A DNA stretch of 31,485 nt from the NCBI GenBank assembly GCA_044359525.1, contig JBIKLY010000033.1:1-31485 (forward strand), given 5' to 3'. Source of the stretch: CAJBIL01 sp044359525 (GTDB lineage: Bacteria > Pseudomonadota > Gammaproteobacteria > Burkholderiales > Rhodocyclaceae). Numbering within the stretch: the first letter of the stretch is position 1; each line of letters begins with the position of its first letter. Made by a program: the position numbers and the translations under genes. The notes under the pieces are model-generated. The model did not search any database, was not told the DNA's origin, and saw only the letters and a program-made list of their open reading frames with translations. Below are positions 15,404 to 22,827 of this stretch, piece by piece.

Positions 15404-16963
15404 ATGGCCCGCCCCCGTCTAAGCGCGCGACAAAAATTAGCCCGTGCCCTTATGGAGTTGCATGGCGTCCTCGGCTCAGAGCGCGGCGTCGTTCGCGGAC
15501 CGCAGATCGGCAACGCCAATCGCCTGCTGCTGCTTGAAGCCGGCTATCTACGAGAAATTTTGCGGGGATGGTACTTCGTCTCCGACCCCACTGCCGAGCC
15601 GGGCGACAGTACGCCATTTTTCGCCAACTTCTGGGAGTATCTAACGCGCTATCTGAGTGAGCGTTTCGACGCGGGCTACTGCCTGACGGCGGAGCACTCG
15701 CTGCTCCGCCACGCGCAGCATACGGTGATTCCGAAGACCGTCAACGTCATGCTCGCCGTGAATCAGAGCCAGGTTCAGGATCTGGCTTTTGGCCATACCA
15801 TCGCACTTTTCCCGGGGCGCTCGACCTTCCCGACGCCGGAGCAAACGGTGTTGATCCATGGCTTGCGCTGCATGGCTGCGCCCTATTGCCTGGTCAACTT
15901 GCCGCCCCGACATTTTGCTGTGTACGGTCGCGAAGTCCAGATCGTCATGACGCAGCTGCAGGATCCCGCCGCGCTGGCCGCCTTGGTGGATGTCAATCGT
16001 GCCGGGCTGCAGCGCGTGCTGTCGGCTTACCGCCAGGTCGGCAGAGGCGACTTTGCCGACGCTGTCCTCGCTCAGCTCGCAGGCTTGGGCATCCAGCTCA
16101 AGACGGATGAGCGCCCCTTCGACGACGCGCCGGTCTTTGCGCTCGGCACGCCGGGCAAGTCACCCTTGTATGCCCGCGTGCGTGCGCTGTGGGGCCAGCA
16201 CCGCGATGCTGTCGCAGCGAGCCGGCCCGTGGGGTGCGCGCTCAGTGTGACGCCTGCGGAGTACCTGGCGAGGATCCAGGCGATTCGCGTGGAAGATGCC
16301 TATCACTCGCTTTCAATCGAGCGCTACCGCGTTACGCCCGAGCTGATTCGTCGGGTCGCCGACGAAGGGTGGGCCCCACTGACCGATGCTGCCGATCAGC
16401 AGCAGGCCGCAGCGATGGCGGCACGTGGATACCTCGACGCTTTTGAGGGGGTGCGTGACGCGGCGGCGCAGGTCTATGAACTTCGGGAAAGCAAGCCGGC
16501 ACTAGCGGGCCTACTGTTCGCAGAAAAACACCAGTCCTGGTACCAAAAACTCTTCGGCCCCTCGGTGGCGGCCGGCATCTTGCAGGTGGCCGACCTGGTG
16601 GGCTACCGCCGAGCCTCGGTCTTCCTGCGTGGCTCCCTGCACTCACCGCCGCACAAGGATGATGTGCGCGACGGCATGGAAGCGCTGCGCGAGTGCATCC
16701 TGGCCGAGACGGACCCCTTTGTGCGCGCCGTGATCGGACACTGGCTCTTTGGCTTCATACACCCCTACCAGGACGGCAATGGCCGCACCGCGCGCTTTTC
16801 GATGAATGTCTTGCTGGCCGCGGGTGGCTACCCGTGGACCATCATCCGCGTCGAGGACCGCGCCGCCTACATGCAGGCACTGGAGACCGCCAGCGTCAAT
16901 GAAGACCTGCGGCCCTTCGCGGAATTCATTGCCCGCAGCATCGTGCATGCCGCTGCCGTCTAA
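15404..16963 (+). CDS. Fic family protein with AbiEi-like N-terminal domain
   Basis: A 519-residue protein unrelated in layout to the other Fic protein here. Residues 1-60 look like a winged-helix domain of AbiEi/transcriptional-regulator type (LARALMELHGVLGSERGVVR, then LLLEAGYLREILRGWYFVS). Residues 60-250 continue an AbiEi-like region (LTAEHSLLRHA, GLRCMAAPYCLVNLPPRHFAVYG). The Fic domain follows, with catalytic HPYQDGNGRTAR at 453-464. The inhibitory helix motif appears as SLSIER at 302-307. It keeps the inhibitory Glu306 but has Arg where the consensus has Gly or Asn. It would modify a protein with a nucleotide, with a built-in antitoxin-like regulatory half. Three phased repeats precede it. 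The stop overlaps the convergent NosR-like gene by 4 bp. Target unknown. Confidence 0.9.
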   Translation: MARPRLSARQKLARALMELHGVLGSERGVVRGPQIGNANRLLLLEAGYLREILRGWYFVSDPTAEPGDSTPFFANFWEYLTRYLSERFDAGYCLTAEHSLLRHAQHTVIPKTVNVMLAVNQSQVQDLAFGHTIALFPGRSTFPTPEQTVLIHGLRCMAAPYCLVNLPPRHFAVYGREVQIVMTQLQDPAALAALVDVNRAGLQRVLSAYRQVGRGDFADAVLAQLAGLGIQLKTDERPFDDAPVFALGTPGKSPLYARVRALWGQHRDAVAASRPVGCALSVTPAEYLARIQAIRVEDAYHSLSIERYRVTPELIRRVADEGWAPLTDAADQQQAAAMAARGYLDAFEGVRDAAAQVYELRESKPALAGLLFAEKHQSWYQKLFGPSVAAGILQVADLVGYRRASVFLRGSLHSPPHKDDVRDGMEALRECILAETDPFVRAVIGHWLFGFIHPYQDGNGRTARFSMNVLLAAGGYPWTIIRVEDRAAYMQALETASVNEDLRPFAEFIARSIVHAAAV

Positions 16964-19152
16964 GCGCCAGCCCCCACCTTTTTCGCTGCGCCATTCATCG
17001 CGCCCCTCGGCGTCATGACCATGCCCTTCTTTTCGTAGAGCAGAATCGGCGCGCAGCGCTTCGGGTCGTGGTAGATGCCGACGCAGTCGAGGCACTGGAA
17101 GCAGGCGTCGTAGCGGATTTCACCGGTCGGTTCGATGGCGTCGTAGGCGCATTTGGCCTTGCAGCTCTGGCAGGGCTGGCCGCATTCGGCACGGCGCGGC
17201 AGCCAATCGAATCCGCGCAGCCGCCCGCCGAGCGACATCGCGCCGCCGAGCGGGCAGATGAAGCGGCAGAAGAACTTGTAATAGAAAGCGCCGGCCAGTA
17301 ATAGCCCGACGGCGTAGGCGACGAAGGGCCAGCTGCGGTCGAAGCCGACGGTGATCGCCGTCTTGAAGGGCTCGACCTCGTTGAGGCTTGCGCCCTGGTT
17401 AGGCACAAAAAAAGCTGCGCCGAGCAAAACGGCGAGCACCACATAGCGCCCCCATTCCATTCGCTTGGCGAGCGCCAGCGGGATGCGCAGTCGGGGCAGA
17501 TGCAGGCGGCGGGCGGCGAGGCCGACGAACTCCTGCAGCGCGCCGAACGGGCACAGCCAGCCGCAGAAGGTGCCGCGTCCCCAGACGACAAAAGTGATCA
17601 GCGTAAAGGCGATGAGCAGCAGCGAAATCGGGTCGTAGAGAAAACTCGACAAGCCCTGCCCGGCCTTCAACGACTTGAGCGCGCCAGTGATCTGGACGAT
17701 CGACAGCTGGCCTTGCACGTACCAGCCGAGATAAAGCAGGGTGAAGGTCAGGAAGCCGAGACGGAAGACTTTCAGACGGCGGGCGTCCACTGAAATCCAG
17801 CGCGGCCGCGCAAGAACGACTGTGAGGGTGAGCAAGGCCAGCGCAATGATGATCAGATCCAGCCAGCGCTGTTTCCAGGCGAGCAGCCACTCGGGGAGCG
17901 GTTCCGGCGGATAGAAAAAGAGCGTTGCAGGCGGCATGTAGGAGAGCGTGACCTGCTTGTGGGTCAGCGTGGGCAGAATCATGCCCTTGGCCCGCGTAAT
18001 GGTCAGCGCCAGGTCAAGCGAGCGGCCGGGATCAAGCCCAGCCTCGGCATAGACACCAAAGAGCCGGGAAGTATTAAGTTCGGGCGTGTCAGCGACGCCT
18101 TTGGGATCGAAGCCCTGGTCACGCAGCTCGAGAAAAAGTCCGTCCTGAGTCATCGCCAGGCGGGATGATTGCGTGCCCGGGATGAAACTTTCATCGACCA
18201 GTGGATAGCGGCCCGCCGTTCCGATCCACCACAGGTGACGATTTTCAAAATTACGCGCCATCACGGTTTTGTACTGAGCATCGCCGAGGATGGCCCGGCC
18301 GATCGCCGGTGCATTGAGGTAGGCGATGTAAAGGTCGACGAAAAGCGCTTCCGGACGGGCTAGCGCATCTTCGTCCACCTGCGCGCCATCGGTGCCGGCA
18401 AACAGTTTTTCGACCTCGGCATTCGAAAGACGCAGGCGGCCAACCATTCCGTTCTGCAGCATCGCTGCAAAGCTTACCGGATCATTGATTTCGGGAAGCA
18501 CCTGGGCCGGCGGGCCGCGCTTGCTGCGCGCAGCAAACCCGAGCTTGGCGCGCGCAACTTCCAGCGCGGCGCCGAGAACACTCTGGTTGACAATACGCAC
18601 CGACGCTGTGGCCCTGGAAACACCGTCCAGCGCCGTCTGTCCGCTGCGCTGCCCGGCCGGCGCGCTGCGGTTGCGTGCCGCATTAAGGACAATCAGAAAT
18701 TGTTGTTTGAGATTACGCCCGGCGTACTGGGTAACGAACTCGCGCAAGGGCGCTTCGCCCAAACCGCCGAGGAATACCGGCTCGTGCTGGCGAAGCAATT
18801 CGACATTCATGAAATTTCCCTTGCGGTCGATCGAGACCAGGAAATTCATTGGCGTTCCCTCAAACCCTGGAACGGGTGCGAGGTCAATCGACTCGAACAC
18901 GTAGCCAACCGGCCCGGCTTCCGGCTCCAGTTCGCTGGTCAGTGGCCAGGCCGGAATCTCGGCGAGTTTCTCCTGCACCTGCAGCGGCGGCGGAAAGCGC
19001 CGTTCGATGTCGGCCTTGCTCAGCTCACCGGCGTGCACTATCGGCAATGCGGCAAACCAGGCAAGGATGAGCAGCACGAGTGCGCATCGCCAATCAGCAA
19101 GTATTGCACCGGCGTCGTGACTATCCTGCGTCATTGCCTGCAGCCTCCCCAT
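16960..19152 (-). CDS. NosR/NirI-like FMN-binding, 4Fe-4S polytopic membrane protein
   Basis: A 730-residue protein of the NosR/NirI type, flavin and iron-sulfur proteins thought to move electrons across the inner membrane to periplasmic enzymes. A signal-anchor lies at about 24-40. A periplasmic FMN-binding domain follows, with the flavinylation-like segment DGVSRAT (about 176-182, candidate Thr182; the usual Gly is Arg). After about 430 there are several membrane helices. The cytoplasmic cysteine motifs are CGWLCPFGALQEF, CRFICPLGG, CGQPCQSCKAKC and CFQCLDC, which would hold two or more 4Fe-4S clusters. There are two possible starts: ATG 19152 (AGAGGA, 6-nt spacing) and ATG 19134 (GGGGAGG, 9-nt spacing). 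It is divergent from the quinoprotein-associated genes and shares their regulatory region. No nos genes and no apbE are in the window, so a nitrous oxide role is unlikely here. Confidence 0.85.
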   Translation of the reverse strand: MGRLQAMTQDSHDAGAILADWRCALVLLILAWFAALPIVHAGELSKADIERRFPPPLQVQEKLAEIPAWPLTSELEPEAGPVGYVFESIDLAPVPGFEGTPMNFLVSIDRKGNFMNVELLRQHEPVFLGGLGEAPLREFVTQYAGRNLKQQFLIVLNAARNRSAPAGQRSGQTALDGVSRATASVRIVNQSVLGAALEVARAKLGFAARSKRGPPAQVLPEINDPVSFAAMLQNGMVGRLRLSNAEVEKLFAGTDGAQVDEDALARPEALFVDLYIAYLNAPAIGRAILGDAQYKTVMARNFENRHLWWIGTAGRYPLVDESFIPGTQSSRLAMTQDGLFLELRDQGFDPKGVADTPELNTSRLFGVYAEAGLDPGRSLDLALTITRAKGMILPTLTHKQVTLSYMPPATLFFYPPEPLPEWLLAWKQRWLDLIIIALALLTLTVVLARPRWISVDARRLKVFRLGFLTFTLLYLGWYVQGQLSIVQITGALKSLKAGQGLSSFLYDPISLLLIAFTLITFVVWGRGTFCGWLCPFGALQEFVGLAARRLHLPRLRIPLALAKRMEWGRYVVLAVLLGAAFFVPNQGASLNEVEPFKTAITVGFDRSWPFVAYAVGLLLAGAFYYKFFCRFICPLGGAMSLGGRLRGFDWLPRRAECGQPCQSCKAKCAYDAIEPTGEIRYDACFQCLDCVGIYHDPKRCAPILLYEKKGMVMTPRGAMNGAAKKVGAGA

Positions 19153-19193
19153 GTCTCGTCCTCTTGTCGTTTGCGGGCGGTGCACAACAACAC

Positions 19194-19209
19194 CGCAACA
19201 TCGCTGCCG
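19194..19209 (-). promoter_or_regulatory. Candidate sigma-54 promoter for the NosR-like gene
   Basis: Read on the minus strand: CGGCAGC, four bases, TTGCG. The GG and GC dinucleotides (19208-19207 and 19196-19195) are exactly 10 bp apart, and GGCA and TTGC match the consensus; two other -24 positions do not. Predicted start of transcription is near 19183, giving a leader of about 30 nt. Confidence 0.4.
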
Positions 19210-19268
19210 GTCTTTACCAAGCGTTGCGATTGTAGGTCCGCGCCGGCCGCCGAGAAAGAGCTGCGCCC

Positions 19269-19293
19269 AACATCGGGCAAATTGCCCGGTGTT
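19269..19293. promoter_or_regulatory. 25-bp dyad between NosR-like and SRPBCC genes (candidate activator site)
   Basis: The core CGGGCAAATTGCCCG (19274-19288) is a perfect 7-bp inverted repeat around one central base. It extends outward as AACA/TGTT (19269-19272 and 19290-19293) with one mismatch. It lies about 65-85 bp from each of the two divergent sigma-54-like promoters, a usual activator distance. A near-identical core lies at 21352-21366 and a weaker one at 28316-28330. Confidence 0.65.
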
Positions 19294-19356
19294 AAGGCCG
19301 TTCTTGCCCGCAGCATGACAGACGGCTTCCGCTCTGCCGCCGGGTTCCTTAATATC

Positions 19357-19372
19357 AGGCCCGGCTTATGCC
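19357..19372 (+). promoter_or_regulatory. Candidate sigma-54 promoter for the SRPBCC gene
   Basis: AGGCCCG, four bases, ATGCC. GG (19358-19359) and GC (19370-19371) are 10 bp apart as required, but several other consensus bases differ. Predicted transcription start is near 19383, 20 nt before the ATG at 19403, leaving room for the GGAG ribosome-binding site. Confidence 0.4.
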
Positions 19373-19402
19373 ATATCCATTCAATTTTTCAGGAGACCTC
19401 CC

Positions 19403-19924
19403 ATGTCCAGCTTTGTCCGCAAGCTGCCCCGCCTCGCCGTGACCATCCTGTTGGCCGCATCCTTCACTGCCGTCGCCGCCCCCGCCCTCAAGGTCGAGGA
19501 AAGTGTGGCCCTCGCCGCCCCGCCGGCAGCCGTCTGGAAAATCATCGGCGACTATGCCGGCCTGCACCAATGGCATCCGGTGGTCGCCTCCACTGAAATC
19601 AGCAAGGGCAAGGACAACGTTCGCGGTGCCGTGCGCACGCTCACCACCAAGGACGGCGCGAAGATCGTCGAAGAGCTGCTGGCCTACAACGGCAAAGGCC
19701 ATTCGATGCGTTACCGCTTCCTGGAGTCGCCAATGCCGGTAACGGACTATGTATCGACGCTCGCCGTCAAGCCGGACGGCAAAGGCAGCCGTATCGTCTG
19801 GACGGGCGAATTCAACCGCACCGACAAGATCGACGACGCCAAGGCCAAGGAGATTTTCGTCGGCATCTACCGCGCCGGTTTCGACGGTGTCCGCGCCAAG
19901 CTGGGTGAAACGGCGAAGAACTGA
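19403..19924 (+). CDS. Exported SRPBCC/START-like protein of the quinoprotein cluster
   Basis: A 173-residue SRPBCC (polyketide cyclase/START-like) protein with an N-terminal signal peptide (RKLPRLAVTILLAASFTAVA, cleaved around AVAAP, residue 26), so the domain acts in the periplasm. The fold is marked by VEESVALAAPPAAVWKIIGDYAGLHQWHP (about 31-59), typical of SRPBCC proteins, and SRIVWTGEFNRT near 135. The family binds small hydrophobic ligands in a deep cavity; the ligand here is unknown. The ribosome-binding site CAGGAGA lies 9 nt upstream of the ATG. It is followed by the substrate-binding protein gene. Secreted SRPBCC proteins beside quinoprotein genes suggest a role in cofactor or substrate handling, but this is inference. 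Confidence 0.85.
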   Translation: MSSFVRKLPRLAVTILLAASFTAVAAPALKVEESVALAAPPAAVWKIIGDYAGLHQWHPVVASTEISKGKDNVRGAVRTLTTKDGAKIVEELLAYNGKGHSMRYRFLESPMPVTDYVSTLAVKPDGKGSRIVWTGEFNRTDKIDDAKAKEIFVGIYRAGFDGVRAKLGETAKN

Positions 19925-19938
19925 GCACAGGAGACATC

Positions 19939-19992
19939 ATGAAATACGTCCACAACATCTTTGCAGCCTCCGGGAGCCGCCATGTCCAATGA
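19939..19992 (+). CDS. 17-residue leader-like ORF overlapping the next start
   Basis: ATG at 19939 behind a strong CAGGAGA ribosome-binding site opens a 17-residue ORF (MKYVHNIFAASGSRHVQ) that stops at 19992, 11 bp inside the next gene. It may be a coupling leader or the remnant of a lost gene. No similarity was recognised. Confidence 0.3.
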   Translation: MKYVHNIFAASGSRHVQ

Positions 19993-20827
19993 CCGTCGTC
20001 ACTTTCTCAAGACGCTTGCCGCCCTGCCGCTGGCGATACAGTTGCCGGCGCTGGCCGACACGGAACTGACCGCCATCCGGCAGCGCGGAAAATTGCGCAT
20101 CGCCGTCTACAACCGCTTCCCGCCGTATTCCGACGCCGGCCACGGCATCGATGTAGACCTCGGCAAGGCAATTGCCGGGAAGCTCGGCCTGACGCCTGAA
20201 ATCATCGGCTTCAGGGCTGGCGAGGAGATGGGCGACGATCTGCGCAACATGGTCTGGAAGGGGCATTACCTGCGGGGTGAGCCGGCCGACGTGATGATGC
20301 ACGTACCGGTCGATCAGGTTCTCGCCCAGGCCAACGACAAGGTGCTGATCTTCGGCCAATACCATCACGAGTCCCTGGCCATGGCACGGGATGCTTCCCG
20401 TGTTCCGGCACCCCAGGGATCGGCGGCAATGGCCCTCGAAGTATTCACCCGCGAGAAAATCGGTGTTGAAAAAGACACGCTGGCGGACACCTTTCTTCTT
20501 GGCGTAATGCACGGCCGCTTACGGGAAAACGTGGTGCATTTCCGCTCGGTCGGCGAGGCCACAAAGGCGCTTAACGAAGGGGTTCTGGCGGCAGTCCTCG
20601 CGCCGCGAGGGGAGCTGGAAGCGGCGTTGCCGGGCGAGACGCGGTTTACCATCGACGACGCCAGGATCGCCGGACTGGCAGTGAGTCGCTGGCCTCTCGG
20701 AATGGCGGTCAAGGCCGACGCAGTCGACCTCGCCGCCGAACTCACCCGCGCCTTGGCCAATTTGCAGAAGGAGGGAGCGGTGGCCTCCATCTTCAAACGT
20801 CACGGGGTTACCCTGCAAGCGGTGTGA
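19982..20827 (+). CDS. Quinoprotein dehydrogenase-associated substrate-binding protein (MxaJ/XoxJ/PedG-like)
   Basis: A 281-residue periplasmic binding-protein fold (SBP family 3). It starts with a twin-arginine-type signal (DRRHFLKTLAALPLAIQ) cut near ALA-DTEL. The start of the fold, LTAIRQRGKLRIAVYNRFPPYSD, is typical, and HGIDVDLGKAIAGKLG follows. Its context and sequence match the subfamily always found with PQQ-dependent methanol or ethanol dehydrogenases (MxaJ, XoxJ, PedG types). No ABC permease or ATPase is nearby. Members are therefore thought to assist maturation or activation of the dehydrogenase rather than transport. The ATG at 19982 has a GGGAG ribosome-binding site; an upstream in-frame start at 19961 is weaker. 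Expression is probably coupled to the short upstream ORF. Confidence 0.88.
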   Translation: MSNDRRHFLKTLAALPLAIQLPALADTELTAIRQRGKLRIAVYNRFPPYSDAGHGIDVDLGKAIAGKLGLTPEIIGFRAGEEMGDDLRNMVWKGHYLRGEPADVMMHVPVDQVLAQANDKVLIFGQYHHESLAMARDASRVPAPQGSAAMALEVFTREKIGVEKDTLADTFLLGVMHGRLRENVVHFRSVGEATKALNEGVLAAVLAPRGELEAALPGETRFTIDDARIAGLAVSRWPLGMAVKADAVDLAAELTRALANLQKEGAVASIFKRHGVTLQAV

Positions 20828-21079
20828 ACAAGGATCGGGGCAGAAGCTGCGGGACTAGGCCACAGCCCGCCGATTTACGTGCCATGAGGAAAAACGGCGA
20901 CAATCTCGTGGGTGCGTGGTTTTACTGGGCGATTGCATCAGGTCAGCAATCAAGCGCCCATCGCGCAGACAATCTGTTCCCCTGCAAAACGGACCAGCCG
21001 GCCACAACAAGCAGTGGTGACATAGCCAGAAAAAATAGAGGCACCCGTGATCAGGCCGATTTTTACGGGAGTTTTTGCG
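20828..21079. other. Gene-free stretch between the binding protein and a small secreted protein
   Basis: No gene is supported here. A weak GCGGG/CCCGC stem lies shortly after the binding-protein stop, without a good T-tract. No sigma-54-like GG-N10-GC promoter was found on the plus strand. An open frame from 20824 to 21393 crosses it, but its lower half is a shadow of the small secreted protein gene. Confidence 0.4.
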
Positions 21080-21283
21080 ATGAAGATACGAACCCTTGCA
21101 TTCATCAGCGCCGTGCTCTTCTGCTCCACGCCGTGGGCCATCCCGGCGCCCTGGTACCAGTGGCGCAGCAAACTGAACGGCGAAGAAGTCTGCGCGCAAA
21201 CCATGCCGAGCGACGGCTGGGAGAAGGCGCGTGGCCCGTTCAAGGATGCCAGCTGTTTAAAACGCGGTGTTCCGCAGGGCTGA
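21080..21283 (+). CDS. Small secreted protein (67 aa)
   Basis: A 67-residue product with a clear signal peptide (MKIRTLAFISAVLFCSTPWA, cleaved after about residue 20). The mature peptide of about 46 residues is rich in Trp, Lys and Gly, containing WYQWRSKLNGEEVCAQ and PFKDASCLKRG. The two cysteines of the mature part (EEVCAQ and DASCLK) could form a disulfide. The ATG at 21080 is chosen because GGGAG lies 9 nt upstream and the signal peptide begins exactly there. The family is not recognised. Its size and export suggest a small accessory factor of the surrounding quinoprotein genes, but nothing in the sequence proves that. A weak hairpin and T-tract (about 21329-21350) may end the transcript. 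Confidence 0.65.
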   Translation: MKIRTLAFISAVLFCSTPWAIPAPWYQWRSKLNGEEVCAQTMPSDGWEKARGPFKDASCLKRGVPQG

Positions 21284-21351
21284 GGGCAACGCGCTTTTTG
21301 CCACTCTTTCCGGACGCCGTTGTCACGCCGGGTAACCGGGCGGTTTTAGAT

Positions 21352-21366
21352 CGGGCAAATTTCCCG
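21352..21366. promoter_or_regulatory. Second copy of the 15-bp palindrome, upstream of the sensor kinase
   Basis: CGGGCAAATTTCCCG differs from the site at 19274-19288 in one base. It ends 48 bp before the start of the plus-strand histidine kinase gene. The same stretch also happens to contain GG-N10-GC (21354-21367), so it could be mistaken for a sigma-54 promoter; the shared-operator reading is preferred because the match extends across the full 15 bp. Confidence 0.55.
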
Positions 21367-21414
21367 CTTGTTTTGCGGCATGCTTCGCCCTGATCCCTAT
21401 TTTCTGCACCGACC

Positions 21415-22827
21415 ATGCTCACCACAATCCGGCAACGACCGCTCGATCTCAAACGCCAACTCCTCGCCCGGGTCAGCCTGTTCGCGCTCGTCGTACTCAT
21501 TCTGGGCACCGCTGCTGCACTGTTCGAAACACGCTACCGGGTACGCAACGACATCCAGCGCACCGGCCAAACCATCCGCCAGCTGGTTACCGACGAGATC
21601 GACCGCAGTGGCCCCGCTTATAGCCGTACATTGAGCGACAACAAGGTCGACCTGGCACCACTAAAGCCGATCGGCCAGCTACTCAGTTTCTGCATCGAAA
21701 TGAGCGATCTCTACTCGCACGTTATCGAACATCGCTGCTTTGCCAGCCCGGTCGAGGTGCCGGAGCCGCTCGAAGCACTGATGCGCTGGGTAATCGGCAC
21801 GGACGCGGTTTACCACGGCAGGGTTGGTCAATACGCCGGCATCACCGCCGCGCAAATGACGGTTACGCCAAACTACGGCAACGAAGTGCTCGAACTGGGG
21901 AAAAAGCTGGGCTACCTGCTGGCGATCAGCGTCATGATTCTGTTCCTGAGTTTTTTTGTCTACCGCCCGGTACGCAATGCGCTGGCCCCCTCGGCGGCTA
22001 TTCTTGAAACGCTTAGCCGTATGGAGAAGGGCCATCTGGAGGCCCGCATGCCGGCCTTTGCCCTGATCGAGCTGAACCGCATCGGCGAAGGCTTCAACCA
22101 CTTGGCCGACCGTCTGCAGAACACGATTAACAGCCAGCAACGTCTGGCCCACCGGCTTCTTTCGGCACGCGAAGAGGAGCGCCAGCATCTGGCGCGTGAA
22201 CTGCACGACGAATTCGGCCAATACCTTGCCTCACTCAATGCCGAGGCCGCCTTCGCCCGCGAGCTGGCCGACGAGGGCATACCCGCGCTGCGTCCCTGTG
22301 CTGACGCGATCGGTCATACGGCGAGCCACATGATGGAAGCGCTGCAACAGATCCTGCACCACCTGCGTCCGATCGGTCTTGAGGAATTTGGCCTGCGCAG
22401 GAGCCTGCAACAGCTGGTGGATGGCTGGAACCAGCGCGGCCGTGACGACACGGTGTTCGTCCTTAACGCCGGCGAGGGACTCGAGAATCTACCCGACAAC
22501 ATCAACGTCAGCATCTACCGCATCGTCCAGGAGAGCATTACCAATGCCGTACGCCACGGCCAACCTGGCCTGGTGACGGTCACTATCGGGCGCAACAGTG
22601 CGGGCCTGACGCTGGAGATCAGCGATGACGGCCAGGGCAGCCCAGCACCGGAAAACCGCAGCGAGACGAAAAAATCGGGTGGCTTCGGCCTGCTGGGCAT
22701 GGAAGAGCGAGCACTGGCGCTCGGCGGCAGTCTGGAGATCCGCCCAGGGCAGAGCAACGGAACAATCGTCAGCGCCTACCTGCCGCTAGCCGGGCACGAC
22801 GAAATTCCCGCCGGAGAGCGGGCATGA
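21415..22827 (+). CDS. NarL-type membrane sensor histidine kinase
   Basis: A 470-residue membrane-bound histidine kinase of the HisKA_3 (NarX/DegS) type. TM1 is about 17-37, a periplasmic sensor runs about 40-160, and TM2 is about 163-184. A HAMP-like linker follows. The phosphoacceptor is in ARELHDEFGQY (His264), after the AREEERQHL helix. The ATPase domain has IVQESITNAVRHG (N box), ISDDGQG (G1) and GGFGLLGMEERA (G2). The sensor domain has two cysteines (SFCIEM, HRCFA). It overlaps the following response regulator by 4 bp (ATGA), so the two form a coupled pair. Kinases of this type control alcohol-oxidation genes in Pseudomonas; here the location within the quinoprotein island suggests the same, but the signal is unknown. 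Confidence 0.92.
   Translation: MLTTIRQRPLDLKRQLLARVSLFALVVLILGTAAALFETRYRVRNDIQRTGQTIRQLVTDEIDRSGPAYSRTLSDNKVDLAPLKPIGQLLSFCIEMSDLYSHVIEHRCFASPVEVPEPLEALMRWVIGTDAVYHGRVGQYAGITAAQMTVTPNYGNEVLELGKKLGYLLAISVMILFLSFFVYRPVRNALAPSAAILETLSRMEKGHLEARMPAFALIELNRIGEGFNHLADRLQNTINSQQRLAHRLLSAREEERQHLARELHDEFGQYLASLNAEAAFARELADEGIPALRPCADAIGHTASHMMEALQQILHHLRPIGLEEFGLRRSLQQLVDGWNQRGRDDTVFVLNAGEGLENLPDNINVSIYRIVQESITNAVRHGQPGLVTVTIGRNSAGLTLEISDDGQGSPAPENRSETKKSGGFGLLGMEERALALGGSLEIRPGQSNGTIVSAYLPLAGHDEIPAGERA

Noticed and set aside
16960..19152. Assignment of the NosR-like gene as nosR of a nitrous oxide reduction cluster
   Set aside because: No nosZ, nosD, nosF, nosY or nosL in the window; the shared regulatory region is with quinoprotein accessory genes.
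21353..21368. Sigma-54 promoter directly in front of the plus-strand kinase gene
   Set aside because: GG-N10-GC is present but it coincides with the 15-bp palindrome and lacks the TTGC and CACG parts; the palindrome reading is stronger.
20824..21393. 189-residue frame starting at the end of the substrate-binding protein gene
   Set aside because: No ribosome-binding site or signal peptide; it overlaps the small secreted protein in another frame, which has both.
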